In this document: positions 28,821-37,366 of the stretch, one piece after another | How positions within the stretch are numbered: position 1 is the first letter of the stretch | Layout: the number at the start of each line of letters is the position of its first letter | DNA from: Streptomyces sp. TSRI0107 | Lineage (GTDB): Bacteria > Actinomycetota > Actinomycetes > Streptomycetales > Streptomycetaceae | Assembly (NCBI RefSeq): GCF_001905845.1 | Contig: NZ_LIVZ01000001.1 | Location: 558,001 to 622,000, forward strand | Direction: 5' to 3' | DNA length: 64,000 nucleotides | The notes under the pieces: model-generated | Told to the model about the DNA's origin: nothing | Seen by the model: the letters and a program-made list of their open reading frames with translations, nothing else | Database searches by the model: none | Made by a program: the position numbers and the translations under genes

Positions 28821-30314
28821 CTAGTCGCAGTACACGTCCTTCTCCGGCCGCTCGCCCGTCGCCAGGAAGCGGGAGACGATGGCGTCGCCGCAGGCGTTGC
28901 CGTACGCCAGGTAGGCGTTGTGGCCGGTGGCGTCGACGGTGACCATGCGGGCACGGTCACCGAGGGCCGCGCGCAGTTTCAGGGCGCCGCCCAGCGGCGT
29001 GGCCACGTCCCGCTCGTTCTGTATCAGCAGGATGTTGGACGGCCCCCGGTCGGTGATCCGCACGGCCGGCTCCTTGGGTGTGAAGGGCCAGGCGGCGCAC
29101 AGCATGGCGTTGCGAGGCATGCCGGCGGTCAGCGGATACCGGGCGCGGCTCTCGTCGACGGCCTTCTGGTAGACGGCCGGGTCCTCGGGCCACGCCACGT
29201 CGTTGCACAGCGTCCCCGCGCCGACGGCGGCGACGTTCTGCAGCACCTTCTCCGGCGGTGCCGGCGGTGCGGGCGGCACCGTCCCCTTCTCGGCGGCCAG
29301 CATCAGCCGGGCGAGCTCCGGAAAGCGGGCGGGGGAGTAGAGGCTGTCCAGCATGGTCTGCCGGAGCACGTTGCCGTTCAGCTCCTCCGGGTTGGCGCCC
29401 GGCCAGGGGATCGGCTCGGAGTCCAGGCGCGCGGCCAGCCGCAGGAACAGCGGCCGAACCTCGGCGGCCGTCTCGGCGACTCGGTGCGGGTTGCCGGGTT
29501 CCGACGCCCACTTCGCGAACTCGGGGAACACGTCCTCGACGCCCTGCTCGTGCCCGGCGAGCCAGGCGCGGGCGACCCGCGAGGGGTCGGGGTCGTCGTT
29601 GCTGTCCAGCACGATCCGGTCGGTGCGGTGAGGGAACAGCCGGCTGTAGACGGCGCCGACGTACGTGCCGTACGACACCCCCCACGCGGACACCTTCCGC
29701 TCACCCAGGGCGGCTCGCACACGATCCAGGTCGCGGGCCTCGTTCGCCGTGCTGAGGTGTTCGATCAGTTCGCCGCCGTTGCGGGCGCAGGCGTCGGCCA
29801 TGCGCCGGGCGTCGGCCATGTTCCCGGCGACGGAGCCGTCGGGCGCGGGCCAGGGCCGCAGCCTGGACAGCGCGAGGTCGCCGTACTCCAGTCCACAGCT
29901 CACGGAGGTGGACGGGGCTAGTCCGCGCGGCGCGAACCCGATCAGGTCGTAGGCGTCCCGTACGCCCTGCGGCAGTCTCTGCCCCTTCTTCGACGGGTCG
30001 TCGAGGCTGGACCCGCCGGGCCCGCCCGGGATCAGCAGCAGCACGCCCCGCCGAGCGGACGGCTTCTCGCTCGGGATCCGCGAGACGACGATGTCGATCT
30101 TCTCGCCGTCCGGATCGGAGTAGTCCATCGGCACTTCGACGGTGGCGCACCGCTGCCGGGGATCGGGCGCCCCGCCGGCACACTCGCCCCAGTCGAGGGA
30201 CGAGCGCGCGGCGGCGGTCGCGGAGGCGGCCGTGGAGGGGACGGTGAGCCCGGAGAACAGCAGGGCGGCGGCGGAGGCGGCGACTAGGCCGGCGTAGGAC
30301 GTGGTCTTCTTCAT
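28821..30314 (-). CDS. Secreted alpha/beta hydrolase, tripeptidyl aminopeptidase-like (S33)
   Basis: A 497-residue secreted hydrolase. The signal peptide (KKTTSYAGLVAASAAALLF) ends near residue 30. The nucleophile Ser lies in AWGVSYGTYVG, the Asp in LLIQNERDVATPL and the His in VDATGHNAYL. The C-terminal TAP-like lid resembles the tripeptidyl aminopeptidases and proline iminopeptidase relatives secreted by Streptomyces, which trim N-terminal peptides from exported proteins. HGGPGGSS is present as IPGGPGGSS. I chose the ATG at 30314; an upstream ATG lacks a signal peptide at its N-terminus. It lies upstream of the beta-lactamase-like gene on the same strand. Confidence 0.88.
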   Translation of the reverse strand: MKKTTSYAGLVAASAAALLFSGLTVPSTAASATAAARSSLDWGECAGGAPDPRQRCATVEVPMDYSDPDGEKIDIVVSRIPSEKPSARRGVLLLIPGGPGGSSLDDPSKKGQRLPQGVRDAYDLIGFAPRGLAPSTSVSCGLEYGDLALSRLRPWPAPDGSVAGNMADARRMADACARNGGELIEHLSTANEARDLDRVRAALGERKVSAWGVSYGTYVGAVYSRLFPHRTDRIVLDSNDDPDPSRVARAWLAGHEQGVEDVFPEFAKWASEPGNPHRVAETAAEVRPLFLRLAARLDSEPIPWPGANPEELNGNVLRQTMLDSLYSPARFPELARLMLAAEKGTVPPAPPAPPEKVLQNVAAVGAGTLCNDVAWPEDPAVYQKAVDESRARYPLTAGMPRNAMLCAAWPFTPKEPAVRITDRGPSNILLIQNERDVATPLGGALKLRAALGDRARMVTVDATGHNAYLAYGNACGDAIVSRFLATGERPEKDVYCD

Positions 30315-30410
30315 GCCCACGAGCCTCGCCGATCCCCACCGCCCCTCACATCCGGGCAACTTCCTTAAGTCTCCGGGGGTTTACCCCAACATCCCTTCTC
30401 AGGGTCACCC

Positions 30411-30890
30411 TCAGAGGAAGTAGCTGTCGTGCCGGACCTGGAACTCCCGGAGTTCCTCCCCGCCGCGCTGCGCGAACTCCGCGACGCGCTCGAAGTACTC
30501 CTCGCGCGGCGCGCCCGGCGTGAACAGCATCAGCATGGACACCGGGTCGTCGGAGTCGTTCTTGAAGGCGTGCAGCCCACCGGGCGGCACGTACAGGAAG
30601 TCGCCCTGACGGCCGGTCACCCAGCGCTCCCCGTCGAACAGCCGCAGCTCTCCCGACAGCACGTAGAAGGACTCGGAGATGGCCCGGTGGAAATGCGTCT
30701 TCGCACCCGGCGCCTTCGGCCCCATGTCCACCTTGTAGAGCCCGAACTCGCCGTCCGTGGTGGCGTGGCTCGCCAGGTAGTGGGTGACGGTGCCCCCGGG
30801 CGAGACCACGTCGGGCGGCGTGTCGGCACCTCTGAACACGGCGCTGATCTCACCGTTCTCACCCAGATAGCGCGGCTCCGGATAGGACAT
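30411..30890 (-). CDS. Cupin-domain protein
   Basis: A 159-residue single-domain cupin. Motif 1 is seen in KTHFHRAISESFYVLSGEL, with metal-binding His and Glu. Motif 2 is GDFLYVPPGGLHAFKN. Such proteins are metal-dependent dioxygenases, isomerases or sugar sensors, and sequence alone does not distinguish these. The ATG at 30890 is preceded by AAGGGGGA; a longer frame adds 13 residues without support. It stands between the secreted hydrolase and a membrane protein, both on the minus strand, but gaps of about 100 bp suggest separate transcription. Confidence 0.85.
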   Translation of the reverse strand: MSYPEPRYLGENGEISAVFRGADTPPDVVSPGGTVTHYLASHATTDGEFGLYKVDMGPKAPGAKTHFHRAISESFYVLSGELRLFDGERWVTGRQGDFLYVPPGGLHAFKNDSDDPVSMLMLFTPGAPREEYFERVAEFAQRGGEELREFQVRHDSYFL

Positions 30891-31005
30891 GCGGTCCCCC
30901 TTGATCGTTACGTGTGTTTGCCGGACCACTCTGACCCGCGCGAGCCCGTTCCCGCATCCGCCGAGAGGACGGTGGGCCGAGGACGTCGGACGTAGGACCG
31001 GAGTT

Positions 31006-31533
31006 TCAGACGGCCGCCGGCGGCGTGTACGGGGCGAGCCGCGCCAGCCGCTTGATCTTCTCGCGCACGACGTACAGCGGGATCACCCCGAACACCCCGA
31101 ACGACATGTCGATCACCGTCCACCAGAAGGGGATCCCCCGGATCGGCCCGCAGATCAGCGCGAGCGGGACGATTCCGGCGCAGGCGATCATCCCGAACTC
31201 CACGACCCAGATGTTGCGGACCGGGTCGCGGTACGGCCCGTAGAAGGCGACCGCGATGACCAGGTGGGCGAACGCCAGCCAGTCGGTGCCGTAGAGGACG
31301 AACGGGTAGCGCGCGTCGACGGCGTCGAGCCCGTCCCGCACCCGCTCGATCCAGTGCGTCAGGCCGGGTGCGTACTCCGGCGCGGACAGCGCCCGCAGCG
31401 CGCTCTCCGCCCACCGCAGTTCGTGCACCAGCGGGAAGGCCGTGGCGCCGCTGAGCACCAGGCAGACGACGAAGAGGACCAACCAGGCACGGATGCCCTT
31501 CAGGAGGGCGGCTCTGCCGCTCGCATCGCTCAT
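31006..31533 (-). CDS. Four-helix membrane protein of unknown function, likely leaderless
   Basis: A 175-residue membrane protein with about four hydrophobic segments (GIRAWLVLFVVCLVLSGAT, YGTDWLAFAHLVIAVAFYG, EFGMIACAGIVPLALICG, DMSFGVFGVIPLYVV). It is not recognised beyond resembling a conserved Streptomyces hypothetical. The ATG at 31533 lies six bases after a TACGCT -10 element, with TTGAAC 17 bp further up, so the mRNA is probably leaderless. A 16-bp palindrome covers the -35 box, pointing to repression, perhaps by a TetR-type protein encoded elsewhere. Confidence 0.75.
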   Translation of the reverse strand: MSDASGRAALLKGIRAWLVLFVVCLVLSGATAFPLVHELRWAESALRALSAPEYAPGLTHWIERVRDGLDAVDARYPFVLYGTDWLAFAHLVIAVAFYGPYRDPVRNIWVVEFGMIACAGIVPLALICGPIRGIPFWWTVIDMSFGVFGVIPLYVVREKIKRLARLAPYTPPAAV

Positions 31534-31539
31534 GCCGGC

Positions 31540-31569
31540 AGCGTACGCCTGAATTTGAACACGTTCAAA
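31540..31569 (-). promoter_or_regulatory. Leaderless promoter with overlapping palindromic operator
   Basis: On the minus strand, TTGAAC (31568-31563), a 17-bp spacer and TACGCT (31545-31540) end six bases before the ATG of the membrane protein gene. The palindrome TTTGAACACGTTCAAA (31554-31569, perfect 7-2-7) covers the -35 element and part of the spacer. A bound repressor would block RNA polymerase. Confidence 0.6.
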
Positions 31570-31810
31570 ACGTGGTCGTGAGAGTGCCGTCCGGATGTCG
31601 GGTGGCAGGTGGGTGGGCGGGCGCATCACGCGAACGGACTTCGCGGCGCCGCAGCGCACTTGGCGCGCTTCGCGCACAAGCTCCCGTCGAGTCTAGGGCG
31701 AGCGGGCCGTGGTGGAGACGGAAAGAGTGAAACCCGATCACGCAGGGGAGCCAGTGGAGGCAGAACGCCGATCGCAGGACATGCGAACCGCACGAAAAGG
31801 CCGGAATCCA

Positions 31811-32035
31811 ATGACACCGACGAAGCCGCCGATCGGCTCGTACGTCGTCGACACCCGCACCGGAAAGGTGGGCATCGTGATGGGCCACGAGGGACCCTAC
31901 GTACAGCTGAGACCGTACGGCGGCGGCAGGGAGTGGGACGCGGAGCCGGGCGCCGTACGCCTCGCGACCGCCGCGGAGCGCCTGCGCGCCGCCACCGCTT
32001 ACGCCAACGCGCGCAGCCGGGGAGAGGTCCCTTGA
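31811..32035 (+). CDS. Small conserved-type protein upstream of recO
   Basis: A 74-residue protein with no recognised family. It begins TPTKPPIGSYVVDTRTGKVG, has a beta-rich first half (VGIVMGHEGPYVQLRPYGGG), then an acidic and basic helical tail (TAAERLRAATAYANARS). The beginning resembles small SH3-like or KOW-like folds, but that is only an impression. Codon use is typical of the genome and the frame ends cleanly with TGA, which supports a real gene. The ribosome binding site is weak (AAAAGGCCGGAA upstream). It lies 93 bp before recO on the same strand. Confidence 0.6.
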   Translation: MTPTKPPIGSYVVDTRTGKVGIVMGHEGPYVQLRPYGGGREWDAEPGAVRLATAAERLRAATAYANARSRGEVP

Positions 32036-32128
32036 CGGGGCGCGAGACGACGTAGGGCGACGCGTGGGGCGCGGGCGCCCTGACGGTACCCGGCACGCCG
32101 GGGTGCCGGCGTGCGGGAGAATGAGGCC

Positions 32129-32875
32129 ATGAGTCTGTTCCGCGACGACGGCATCGTGCTGCGCACCCAGAAGCTGGGTGAGGCGGACCGGATCATCACG
32201 CTGCTCACACGCGGTCACGGCCGGGTACGCGCGGTGGCGCGGGGCGTGCGGCGCACGAAGTCGAAGTTCGGGGCGCGTCTGGAACCCTTCTCCCACGTCG
32301 ACGTGCAGTTCTTCGCGCGCGGGAGTGAGCTGGTGGGGCGCGGGCTGCCGCTGTGCACGCAGAGCGAGACCATCGCGCCGTACGGCGGTGCGATCGTCAG
32401 CGACTACGCTCGGTACACCGCCGGTACGGCCATGCTGGAGACCGCCGAGCGGTTCACCGACCACGAGGGCGAGCCGGCCGTGCAGCAGTACCTGCTGCTG
32501 GTGGGCGCCCTGCGCACGCTCGCCCGGGGCGAGCACGCGCCGCATCTCGTGCTCGACGCCTTCCTGCTGCGCTCCCTCGCCGTCAACGGCTACGCGCCCA
32601 GCTTCAGCGACTGCGTGAAGTGCGGGATGCCCGGTCCGAACCGCTTCTTCTCGGTCGCCTCCGGCGGTTCCGTCTGCGTGGACTGCCGGGTGCCCGGCAG
32701 CGTCGTACCCTCCCCCCGGACCCTGGAACTGCTCTCCGCGCTGCTTACGGGAGACTGGGAGACCGCGGACGCGTGCGAGCCGCGGTACGTCCGGGAGGGC
32801 AGCGGGCTGGTGTCCGCCTACCTGCACTGGCATCTGGAGCGCGGGCTGCGTTCCCTTCGGTACGTCGAGAAGTAG
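32129..32875 (+). CDS. recO: DNA repair protein RecO
   Basis: A 248-residue RecO. The N-terminal OB fold starts LFRDDGIVLRTQKLGEADRIITLLTR. A central helical region and a zinc site made of CVKCG and CVDCR follow. RecO loads RecA with RecR (RecF pathway) and anneals single strands. The ATG at 32129 follows GGGAGA; an ATG six codons earlier lies on that site. It is followed by uppS 33 bp downstream, a pairing common in actinobacteria. Confidence 0.95.
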   Translation: MSLFRDDGIVLRTQKLGEADRIITLLTRGHGRVRAVARGVRRTKSKFGARLEPFSHVDVQFFARGSELVGRGLPLCTQSETIAPYGGAIVSDYARYTAGTAMLETAERFTDHEGEPAVQQYLLLVGALRTLARGEHAPHLVLDAFLLRSLAVNGYAPSFSDCVKCGMPGPNRFFSVASGGSVCVDCRVPGSVVPSPRTLELLSALLTGDWETADACEPRYVREGSGLVSAYLHWHLERGLRSLRYVEK

Positions 32876-32908
32876 CACCACAGCGAGCAAGAGGGAGACG
32901 AGACGCAC

Positions 32909-33742
32909 ATGGTCGTACGCGGGTTCCTGGGGCGCCAGCGCCGCGAGTACAGGACGCCGGAGCCGCACCCGTCCGGCGCGCGGCCGCCGAAGCTCCCCGG
33001 CGAGCTGGTGCCGAACCATGTCGCGATCGTCATGGACGGCAACGGCCGCTGGGCCAAGGAGCGCGGGCTGCCGCGCACCGAGGGGCACAAGGTCGGTGCC
33101 GAGCGGGTGCTGGACGTGCTCCAGGGCGCGATCGAGATGGGTGTGGGGGCCATCTCCCTGTACGCCTTCTCCACGGAGAACTGGAAGCGCTCGCCCGACG
33201 AGGTGCGCTTCCTGATGAACTTCAACCGCGACTTCATCCGCAAGACCCGCGACCAGCTCGACGAGCTGGGCATCCGGGTGCGCTGGGTGGGCCGTATGCC
33301 CAAGCTGTGGAAGTCGGTCGCCAAGGAGCTCCAGATCGCCCAGGAGCAGACCAAGGACAACGACAGGCTCACCCTGTACTTCTGCATGAACTACGGCGGC
33401 CGCGCGGAGATCGCCGACGCCGCGAAGGCGATCGCCGAGGACGTCCGCGCCGGGCGGCTCGACCCGTCCAAGGTCACCGAGAAGACCGTCTCGAAGTACA
33501 TGTACTACCCGGACATGCCGGACGTGGACCTGTTCCTGCGGCCCAGCGGCGAGCAGCGCACCTCCAACTACCTGCTGTGGCAGAGCGCGTACGCCGAGAT
33601 GGTCTTCCAGGACGTGCTGTGGCCGGACTTCGACCGCCGTGACCTGTGGCGGGCCTGCCTCGAGTTCGCCTCCCGCGACCGGCGGTTCGGCGGCGCCATC
33701 CCGAACGAGGAGCTGCTGGCCATGGAGGGCGAGCAGAGTTGA
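32909..33742 (+). CDS. uppS: Isoprenyl transferase (cis-prenyl transferase, UppS family)
   Basis: A 277-residue cis-prenyltransferase that extends prenyl diphosphate with isopentenyl diphosphate to make the lipid carrier for wall synthesis. The signature [17 protein letters not shown] holds the catalytic Asp. FSTENWKRS and [16 protein letters not shown] are the later substrate-binding motifs, and [15 protein letters not shown] is typical. It acts at the inner face of the membrane. A GAGGGAGA ribosome binding site precedes the ATG. Streptomyces often have more than one such gene, so the chain length made here is not certain. Its stop overlaps the next start. Confidence 0.95.
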   Translation: MVVRGFLGRQRREYRTPEPHPSGARPPKLPGELVPNHVAIVMDGNGRWAKERGLPRTEGHKVGAERVLDVLQGAIEMGVGAISLYAFSTENWKRSPDEVRFLMNFNRDFIRKTRDQLDELGIRVRWVGRMPKLWKSVAKELQIAQEQTKDNDRLTLYFCMNYGGRAEIADAAKAIAEDVRAGRLDPSKVTEKTVSKYMYYPDMPDVDLFLRPSGEQRTSNYLLWQSAYAEMVFQDVLWPDFDRRDLWRACLEFASRDRRFGGAIPNEELLAMEGEQS

Positions 33743-34104
33743 GCCGAGTGCCCGCCGTGGCCCGGGGCTGCGCGGCGGGCGCCGTGTTCGCGTTCGCGGC
33801 GCTGGTCGTGCTGTTCTCGTTCGGCGGCACGGTCGAGATGGAGACGTTCCCGGGGCTGCGGGAGAACATGGCCCCGGTGGTCGTCTGGATGCTGGTGTTC
33901 GCCGCGCTGGTGGCCGCGGGCGGCGTCGCGCTGGCCGGCCGGCGGTCGTACGCGGGGTGGATCGCCGTCGCCTGTCTCGCGGGCCTCATGACGCTGCGGA
34001 TGTGGACGCTCGCGCCGATGCTGCACTGCTGGTCGTACGACAGCGTGGGGCGGTCGGACGACGGGTCCTACACCTGTGTGAACCGCGGCGACATGCTGCC
34101 CTGA
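33739..34104 (+). CDS. Small membrane protein coupled to uppS
   Basis: A 121-residue protein with three hydrophobic segments ([51 protein letters not shown]) and a cysteine-containing C-terminal tail. No family was recognised. The likely start is TTG at 33739, overlapping the uppS stop as TTGA, with GGAGGG (33724-33729) nine bases upstream. A GTG at 33748 is the alternative but is too far from that site. Coupling to uppS suggests a role at the membrane in lipid carrier or envelope metabolism, inferred from position only. Confidence 0.65.
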   Translation: MSRVPAVARGCAAGAVFAFAALVVLFSFGGTVEMETFPGLRENMAPVVVWMLVFAALVAAGGVALAGRRSYAGWIAVACLAGLMTLRMWTLAPMLHCWSYDSVGRSDDGSYTCVNRGDMLP

Positions 34105-34131
34105 ACCACGCCCGCGAGGGCGGCGGCCCCG

Positions 34132-34554
34132 TCAGTCCTCCGTCGCCGCCCGGGCGCAGTCCGCGCAGGTGCCGAAGATCTCCACGGTGTGCGCCACGTT
34201 CACATAGCCGTGCTCGGCGGCGATGGCCTCCGCCCAGGTCTCCACCGCCGGGCCCTCCACCTCGACGGCCTTGCCGCAGGCGCGGCAGACCAGGTGGTGG
34301 TGGTGTTCGCCGGAGGAGCAGCGGCGGTAGACCGCCTCGCCCTCGGAGGTGCGCAGCACGTCGACCTCGCCGGCCTCGGCGAGGGACTGGAGGGTGCGGT
34401 AGACCGTGGTGAGTCCGACGGAGTCGCCCTTGTGCTTGAGCATGTCGTGCAGTTCCTGCGCGCTGCGGAACTCGTCGACCTCGTCGAGGGCGGCCGCCAC
34501 GGCGGCGCGCTGCCGGGTGGCGCGGCCCTTCACAGGCGGTCCAGCGGTCGTCAC
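34132..34554 (-). CDS. zur: Zinc uptake regulator Zur (Fur family)
   Basis: A 140-residue Fur-family repressor closely resembling Streptomyces Zur. The winged helix covers about residues 10-80 (TRQRAAVAAALDEVDEFRSAQELH, given here in part, and TTVYRTLQSLAEAG). Regulatory zinc ligands lie in the HHHH stretch. The structural site is formed by CRAC and CADC. With zinc bound it represses zinc uptake genes. The GTG at 34554 has GGAGGA upstream, and the resulting start (TTAGPPVKGRATRQR) matches Zur; an ATG 12 codons earlier lacks this. It is the last gene after znuACB and probably autoregulated through the same promoter. Confidence 0.93.
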   Translation of the reverse strand: MTTAGPPVKGRATRQRAAVAAALDEVDEFRSAQELHDMLKHKGDSVGLTTVYRTLQSLAEAGEVDVLRTSEGEAVYRRCSSGEHHHHLVCRACGKAVEVEGPAVETWAEAIAAEHGYVNVAHTVEIFGTCADCARAATED

Positions 34555-34614
34555 CGGTTCCTCCTCACGTCGTGCTTCAGTCCGGGCCATTGTGCCAGCC
34601 CGGACTGACAGGGG

Positions 34615-35517
34615 TCAGACGCCGATCTCGTCCCCGGTCCGGCGGCTGGCCGGAATCGCGCATTCCATCGGATCCCCGGCCGGCTGCGCGGCAGCGGCGG
34701 CGCGTGCTCTGCGCCGGGCGAGCGGGGCCGCCAGCAGGGTCAGCACCACGAACGCGCCGATGGTCAGCAGCACGATCGTCGCGCCGGGCGGCACGTCCTG
34801 GTAGTACGAGGTCGCCGTGCCGCCGACGGTCACGGCCACCCCGATCCCCACGGCGATCGCGAAGGTCGCCGCGAAGCTGCGGGACAGCTGCTGGGCGGCG
34901 GCCACCGGCACCACCATCAGCGCGGACACCAGCAGCAGGCCGACCACGCGCATCGCGACCGTCACCGTCACGGCCGCCGTGATCGCCGTCAGCAGGTTCA
35001 GGGCGCGCACCGGCAGTCCCGTCACCCGGGCGAACTCCTCGTCCTGGCTCACCGCGAAGAGCTGCCGGCGCAGACCGAGGGTGACCAGCACCACGAACGC
35101 GGCCAGCACGCAGATCGCGGTGACGTCCGACTCCGACACCGTGGAGAGCGAGCCGAAGAGGTACGAGGTGAGGTTCGCGTTGGAGCCCGTCGGCGCGAGG
35201 TTGATGAACATCACACCGCCCGCCATGCCGCCGTAGAACAGCATCGCGAGGGCGATGTCGCCGCGCGTCTTGCCGTACCAGCGGATCAGCTCCATCAGGA
35301 CCGCGCCGAGCACGGAGACGAGCGTCGCCATCCACACCGGCGACCAGGACAGCAGGAAGCCGAGGCCGACGCCGGTCATGGCGACGTGGCCGATGCCGTC
35401 GCCCATCAGGGCCTGGCGGCGCTGCACCAGGTAGATGCCGACCGCGGGGGCGGTGATGCCGACCAGGACGGCGGCGAGCAGGGCTCGCTGCATGAAGTCG
35501 TAGTTCAGGAGTTCCAT
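34615..35517 (-). CDS. znuB: Zinc ABC transporter permease ZnuB
   Basis: A 300-residue integral membrane permease of the ABC-3 metal family with about eight to nine helices. Typical segments are VGIYLVQRRQALMGDGIGHVAM (the coupling helix region, shortened), FYGGMAGGVMFINLAP and LLLVSALMVVPVAAAQQL. It forms the zinc channel with ZnuC energy and ZnuA capture. Its ATG at 35517 overlaps the znuC stop by one base (TGATG), so translation is coupled. Zur follows 60 bp downstream. Confidence 0.93.
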   Translation of the reverse strand: MELLNYDFMQRALLAAVLVGITAPAVGIYLVQRRQALMGDGIGHVAMTGVGLGFLLSWSPVWMATLVSVLGAVLMELIRWYGKTRGDIALAMLFYGGMAGGVMFINLAPTGSNANLTSYLFGSLSTVSESDVTAICVLAAFVVLVTLGLRRQLFAVSQDEEFARVTGLPVRALNLLTAITAAVTVTVAMRVVGLLLVSALMVVPVAAAQQLSRSFAATFAIAVGIGVAVTVGGTATSYYQDVPPGATIVLLTIGAFVVLTLLAAPLARRRARAAAAAQPAGDPMECAIPASRRTGDEIGV

Positions 35518-36284
35518 CAGCTCAGCAGTCCCGTCCGGATCGGTTCGGCGTCGTGAGCCGCGTGCGGATGGACGTGGTCGTGGCCGGGCAGCGCGTGCTG
35601 GCCGACCGCCTTCGGGGGCGGGCCGTCGTGCAGGACGCAGCCGTCGCGCAGCACCACCGCCCGGTCGATCAGGGGCTCCAGAGGGCCCAGTTCGTGCAGG
35701 ACCAGCAGCACGGTGGCGCCCTGGGCGACCTGTTCGCGCAGGGTCGCGGCCAGCACCTCCTGGCTGGCCAGGTCGACGCCGGCCATCGGCTCGTCCATGA
35801 TCAGCAGTTCCGGTTCGGCGGCGAGCGCGCGGGCGATGAGCACCCGCTGGTGCTGGCCGCCGGAGAGCGCGCCCACCGAGTCGCCCGCCCGGTCCGCCAT
35901 GCCGACCAGGTCCAGGGCCCGGCGTACGGCCTCGCGGTCGGCCTTGCGGAAGACGCCGAAGCGGGTGCGGGCCAGGCGGCCCGAGGAGACCACCTCGTTC
36001 ACCGTGGCGGGCACGCCGCCCGCGGCGGTGGTGCGCTGCGGGACGTAGCCGACACGCGCCCAGTCCCGGAACCGCCGGCGGGGCGTGCCGAACAGCTCGA
36101 TCTCACCGGCGCTGACCGGCACCTGGCCGATCACGCTGCGCACGGCCGTGGACTTGCCGGAGCCGTTCGCGCCGAGCAGCGCGACGACCTCACCGCGCGA
36201 GACGCGGAGGTCGATGCCGCGCAGGACGGGGCGCGAGCCCAGCTCGGCGCGGACGCCACGCAGGGATATGACGGGCTCGCTCAC
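35517..36284 (-). CDS. znuC: Zinc ABC transporter ATP-binding protein ZnuC
   Basis: A 255-residue ABC ATPase. Walker A is LLGANGSGKST, the signature is ALSGGQHQRV, Walker B is LLIMDEPMAGVD and the switch His lies in LVLHELG. The C-terminal tail has several histidines (ALPGHDHVHPHAAHDAE), common in zinc importers. The GTG at 36284 is chosen because GGAGG lies five bases upstream. An ATG four codons earlier has no such site. It sits between znuA (17 bp upstream) and znuB (overlapping). Confidence 0.93.
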   Translation of the reverse strand: MSEPVISLRGVRAELGSRPVLRGIDLRVSRGEVVALLGANGSGKSTAVRSVIGQVPVSAGEIELFGTPRRRFRDWARVGYVPQRTTAAGGVPATVNEVVSSGRLARTRFGVFRKADREAVRRALDLVGMADRAGDSVGALSGGQHQRVLIARALAAEPELLIMDEPMAGVDLASQEVLAATLREQVAQGATVLLVLHELGPLEPLIDRAVVLRDGCVLHDGPPPKAVGQHALPGHDHVHPHAAHDAEPIRTGLLS

Positions 36285-36301
36285 AATGGCCTCCATTGCG
36301 G

Positions 36302-37255
36302 TCACTTGGCGCCCAGGGCCGTCTTCAGCGCGGCCAGGTTGGACTCCATGACCTCGAAGTAGTCGTCGCCCTCGGACCTGTCGGTGATGCCTTCGACGGG
36401 GTCCAGCACGTCGGTCCTCAGGCCGGCGTCCTTCGCGAGGGTCTTCGCGGTCTTGTCGCTGACCAGCGTCTCGTAGAAGACGGTGGTCACGCCGTCGGCC
36501 TTCGCCTCGTCCCGCAGCTCCTTGATCCGGGCGGGGCTCGGCTCCGACTCCGGGTCGAGCCCGGAGATGGCCTCCTGGGTGAGGCCGTAGCGCTCGGCGA
36601 GGTAGGTGAAGGCGGCGTGGTTGGTGAAGAAGACCTTGGTGCCGGTGTTCTTCAGACCGTCCGTGAACCGCTTGTCGAGGTCGCCGAGCTCGGCCACCAG
36701 CGCGTCGGTGTTCTTCCGGTAGTCGGCCGCGTGGTCCGGGTCGGCCTTCTCGAAGGCGGCGCCGACGCCCTTCGCGGCCTCGGCGTACTTCACCGGGTCC
36801 ACCCAGAAGTGCGGGTCGACGGCGTGCTCCTCCTCCTCGGAGTGCTCCTCGCCTTCGTGGTCGTGCCCGGCGCCGCCGTGGTCCTCCAGCTCGGTCAGCG
36901 TGGCCGCGTCGATCTTCGTCTCCACGCCGGCCTGGGCGACGGCCTCGTCGACGGCGGGCTGCAGGCCCTTGAGGTAGAGGACCGCGTCGGTCTCCTGGAG
37001 GTTCGCGGTCTGCCGGGTGCTCAGCTCCAGGTCGTGCGGTTCCTGGCCGGGCTCGGTGAGGGTGGTGACGTTCACGTGGTCCCCGCCGATCCGCTCGGCG
37101 AGGAACTGCATCGGGTAGAACGACGCGACGACGTCGAACTTGTCCGTGTTGCCCGCAGCGCTGCTGTCGGAGGAGCAGGCGGTGAGGGTGCCGAGGCCGA
37201 GGGCGGCGGCGGCCGCGAGGGCGACCCCGGATATGTGCTGTCGTCGTACGTTCAT
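36302..37255 (-). CDS. znuA: Zinc-binding lipoprotein ZnuA
   Basis: A 317-residue substrate-binding lipoprotein. The lipobox is LGTLTAC. The mature protein has the cluster-9 metal-binding fold, with histidines in EPHDLELS, DPHFWVDP and FTNHAAFTYLAERYG. A His/Glu/Asp-rich loop around residue 125 (HDHEGEEHSEEEEH) is the usual zinc-collecting loop of ZnuA. An ATG at 37264 would add three residues. A TTGACA -35 and GAAAAT -10 end seven bases before the ATG at 37255, so I prefer that start on a leaderless message. Two Zur-like boxes overlap this promoter. Confidence 0.92.
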   Translation of the reverse strand: MNVRRQHISGVALAAAAALGLGTLTACSSDSSAAGNTDKFDVVASFYPMQFLAERIGGDHVNVTTLTEPGQEPHDLELSTRQTANLQETDAVLYLKGLQPAVDEAVAQAGVETKIDAATLTELEDHGGAGHDHEGEEHSEEEEHAVDPHFWVDPVKYAEAAKGVGAAFEKADPDHAADYRKNTDALVAELGDLDKRFTDGLKNTGTKVFFTNHAAFTYLAERYGLTQEAISGLDPESEPSPARIKELRDEAKADGVTTVFYETLVSDKTAKTLAKDAGLRTDVLDPVEGITDRSEGDDYFEVMESNLAALKTALGAK

Positions 37256-37292
37256 GACAGTCATTTTCAGACAAGATGGAAACCATTGTCAA
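37255..37292 (-). promoter_or_regulatory. znuACB-zur promoter with two Zur-like boxes
   Basis: Two 15-bp elements resemble the Streptomyces Zur box (7-1-7 inverted repeat, TGAAAATGATTTTCA-like). They are TGGAAACCATTGTCA at 37277-37291 and TGACAGTCATTTTCA at 37255-37269. On the minus strand TTGACA (37292-37287), an 18-bp spacer and GAAAAT (37268-37263) form the promoter. One box covers the -35 and spacer, the other the -10 and start. Confidence 0.7.
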
Positions 37293-37366
37293 CAAACGGC
37301 CTGAGCTGCGCGGAAGCGATGCGGGAAGGGGGCACCGATTTGATTGAGAGGGAGGCCACGCCGGTA

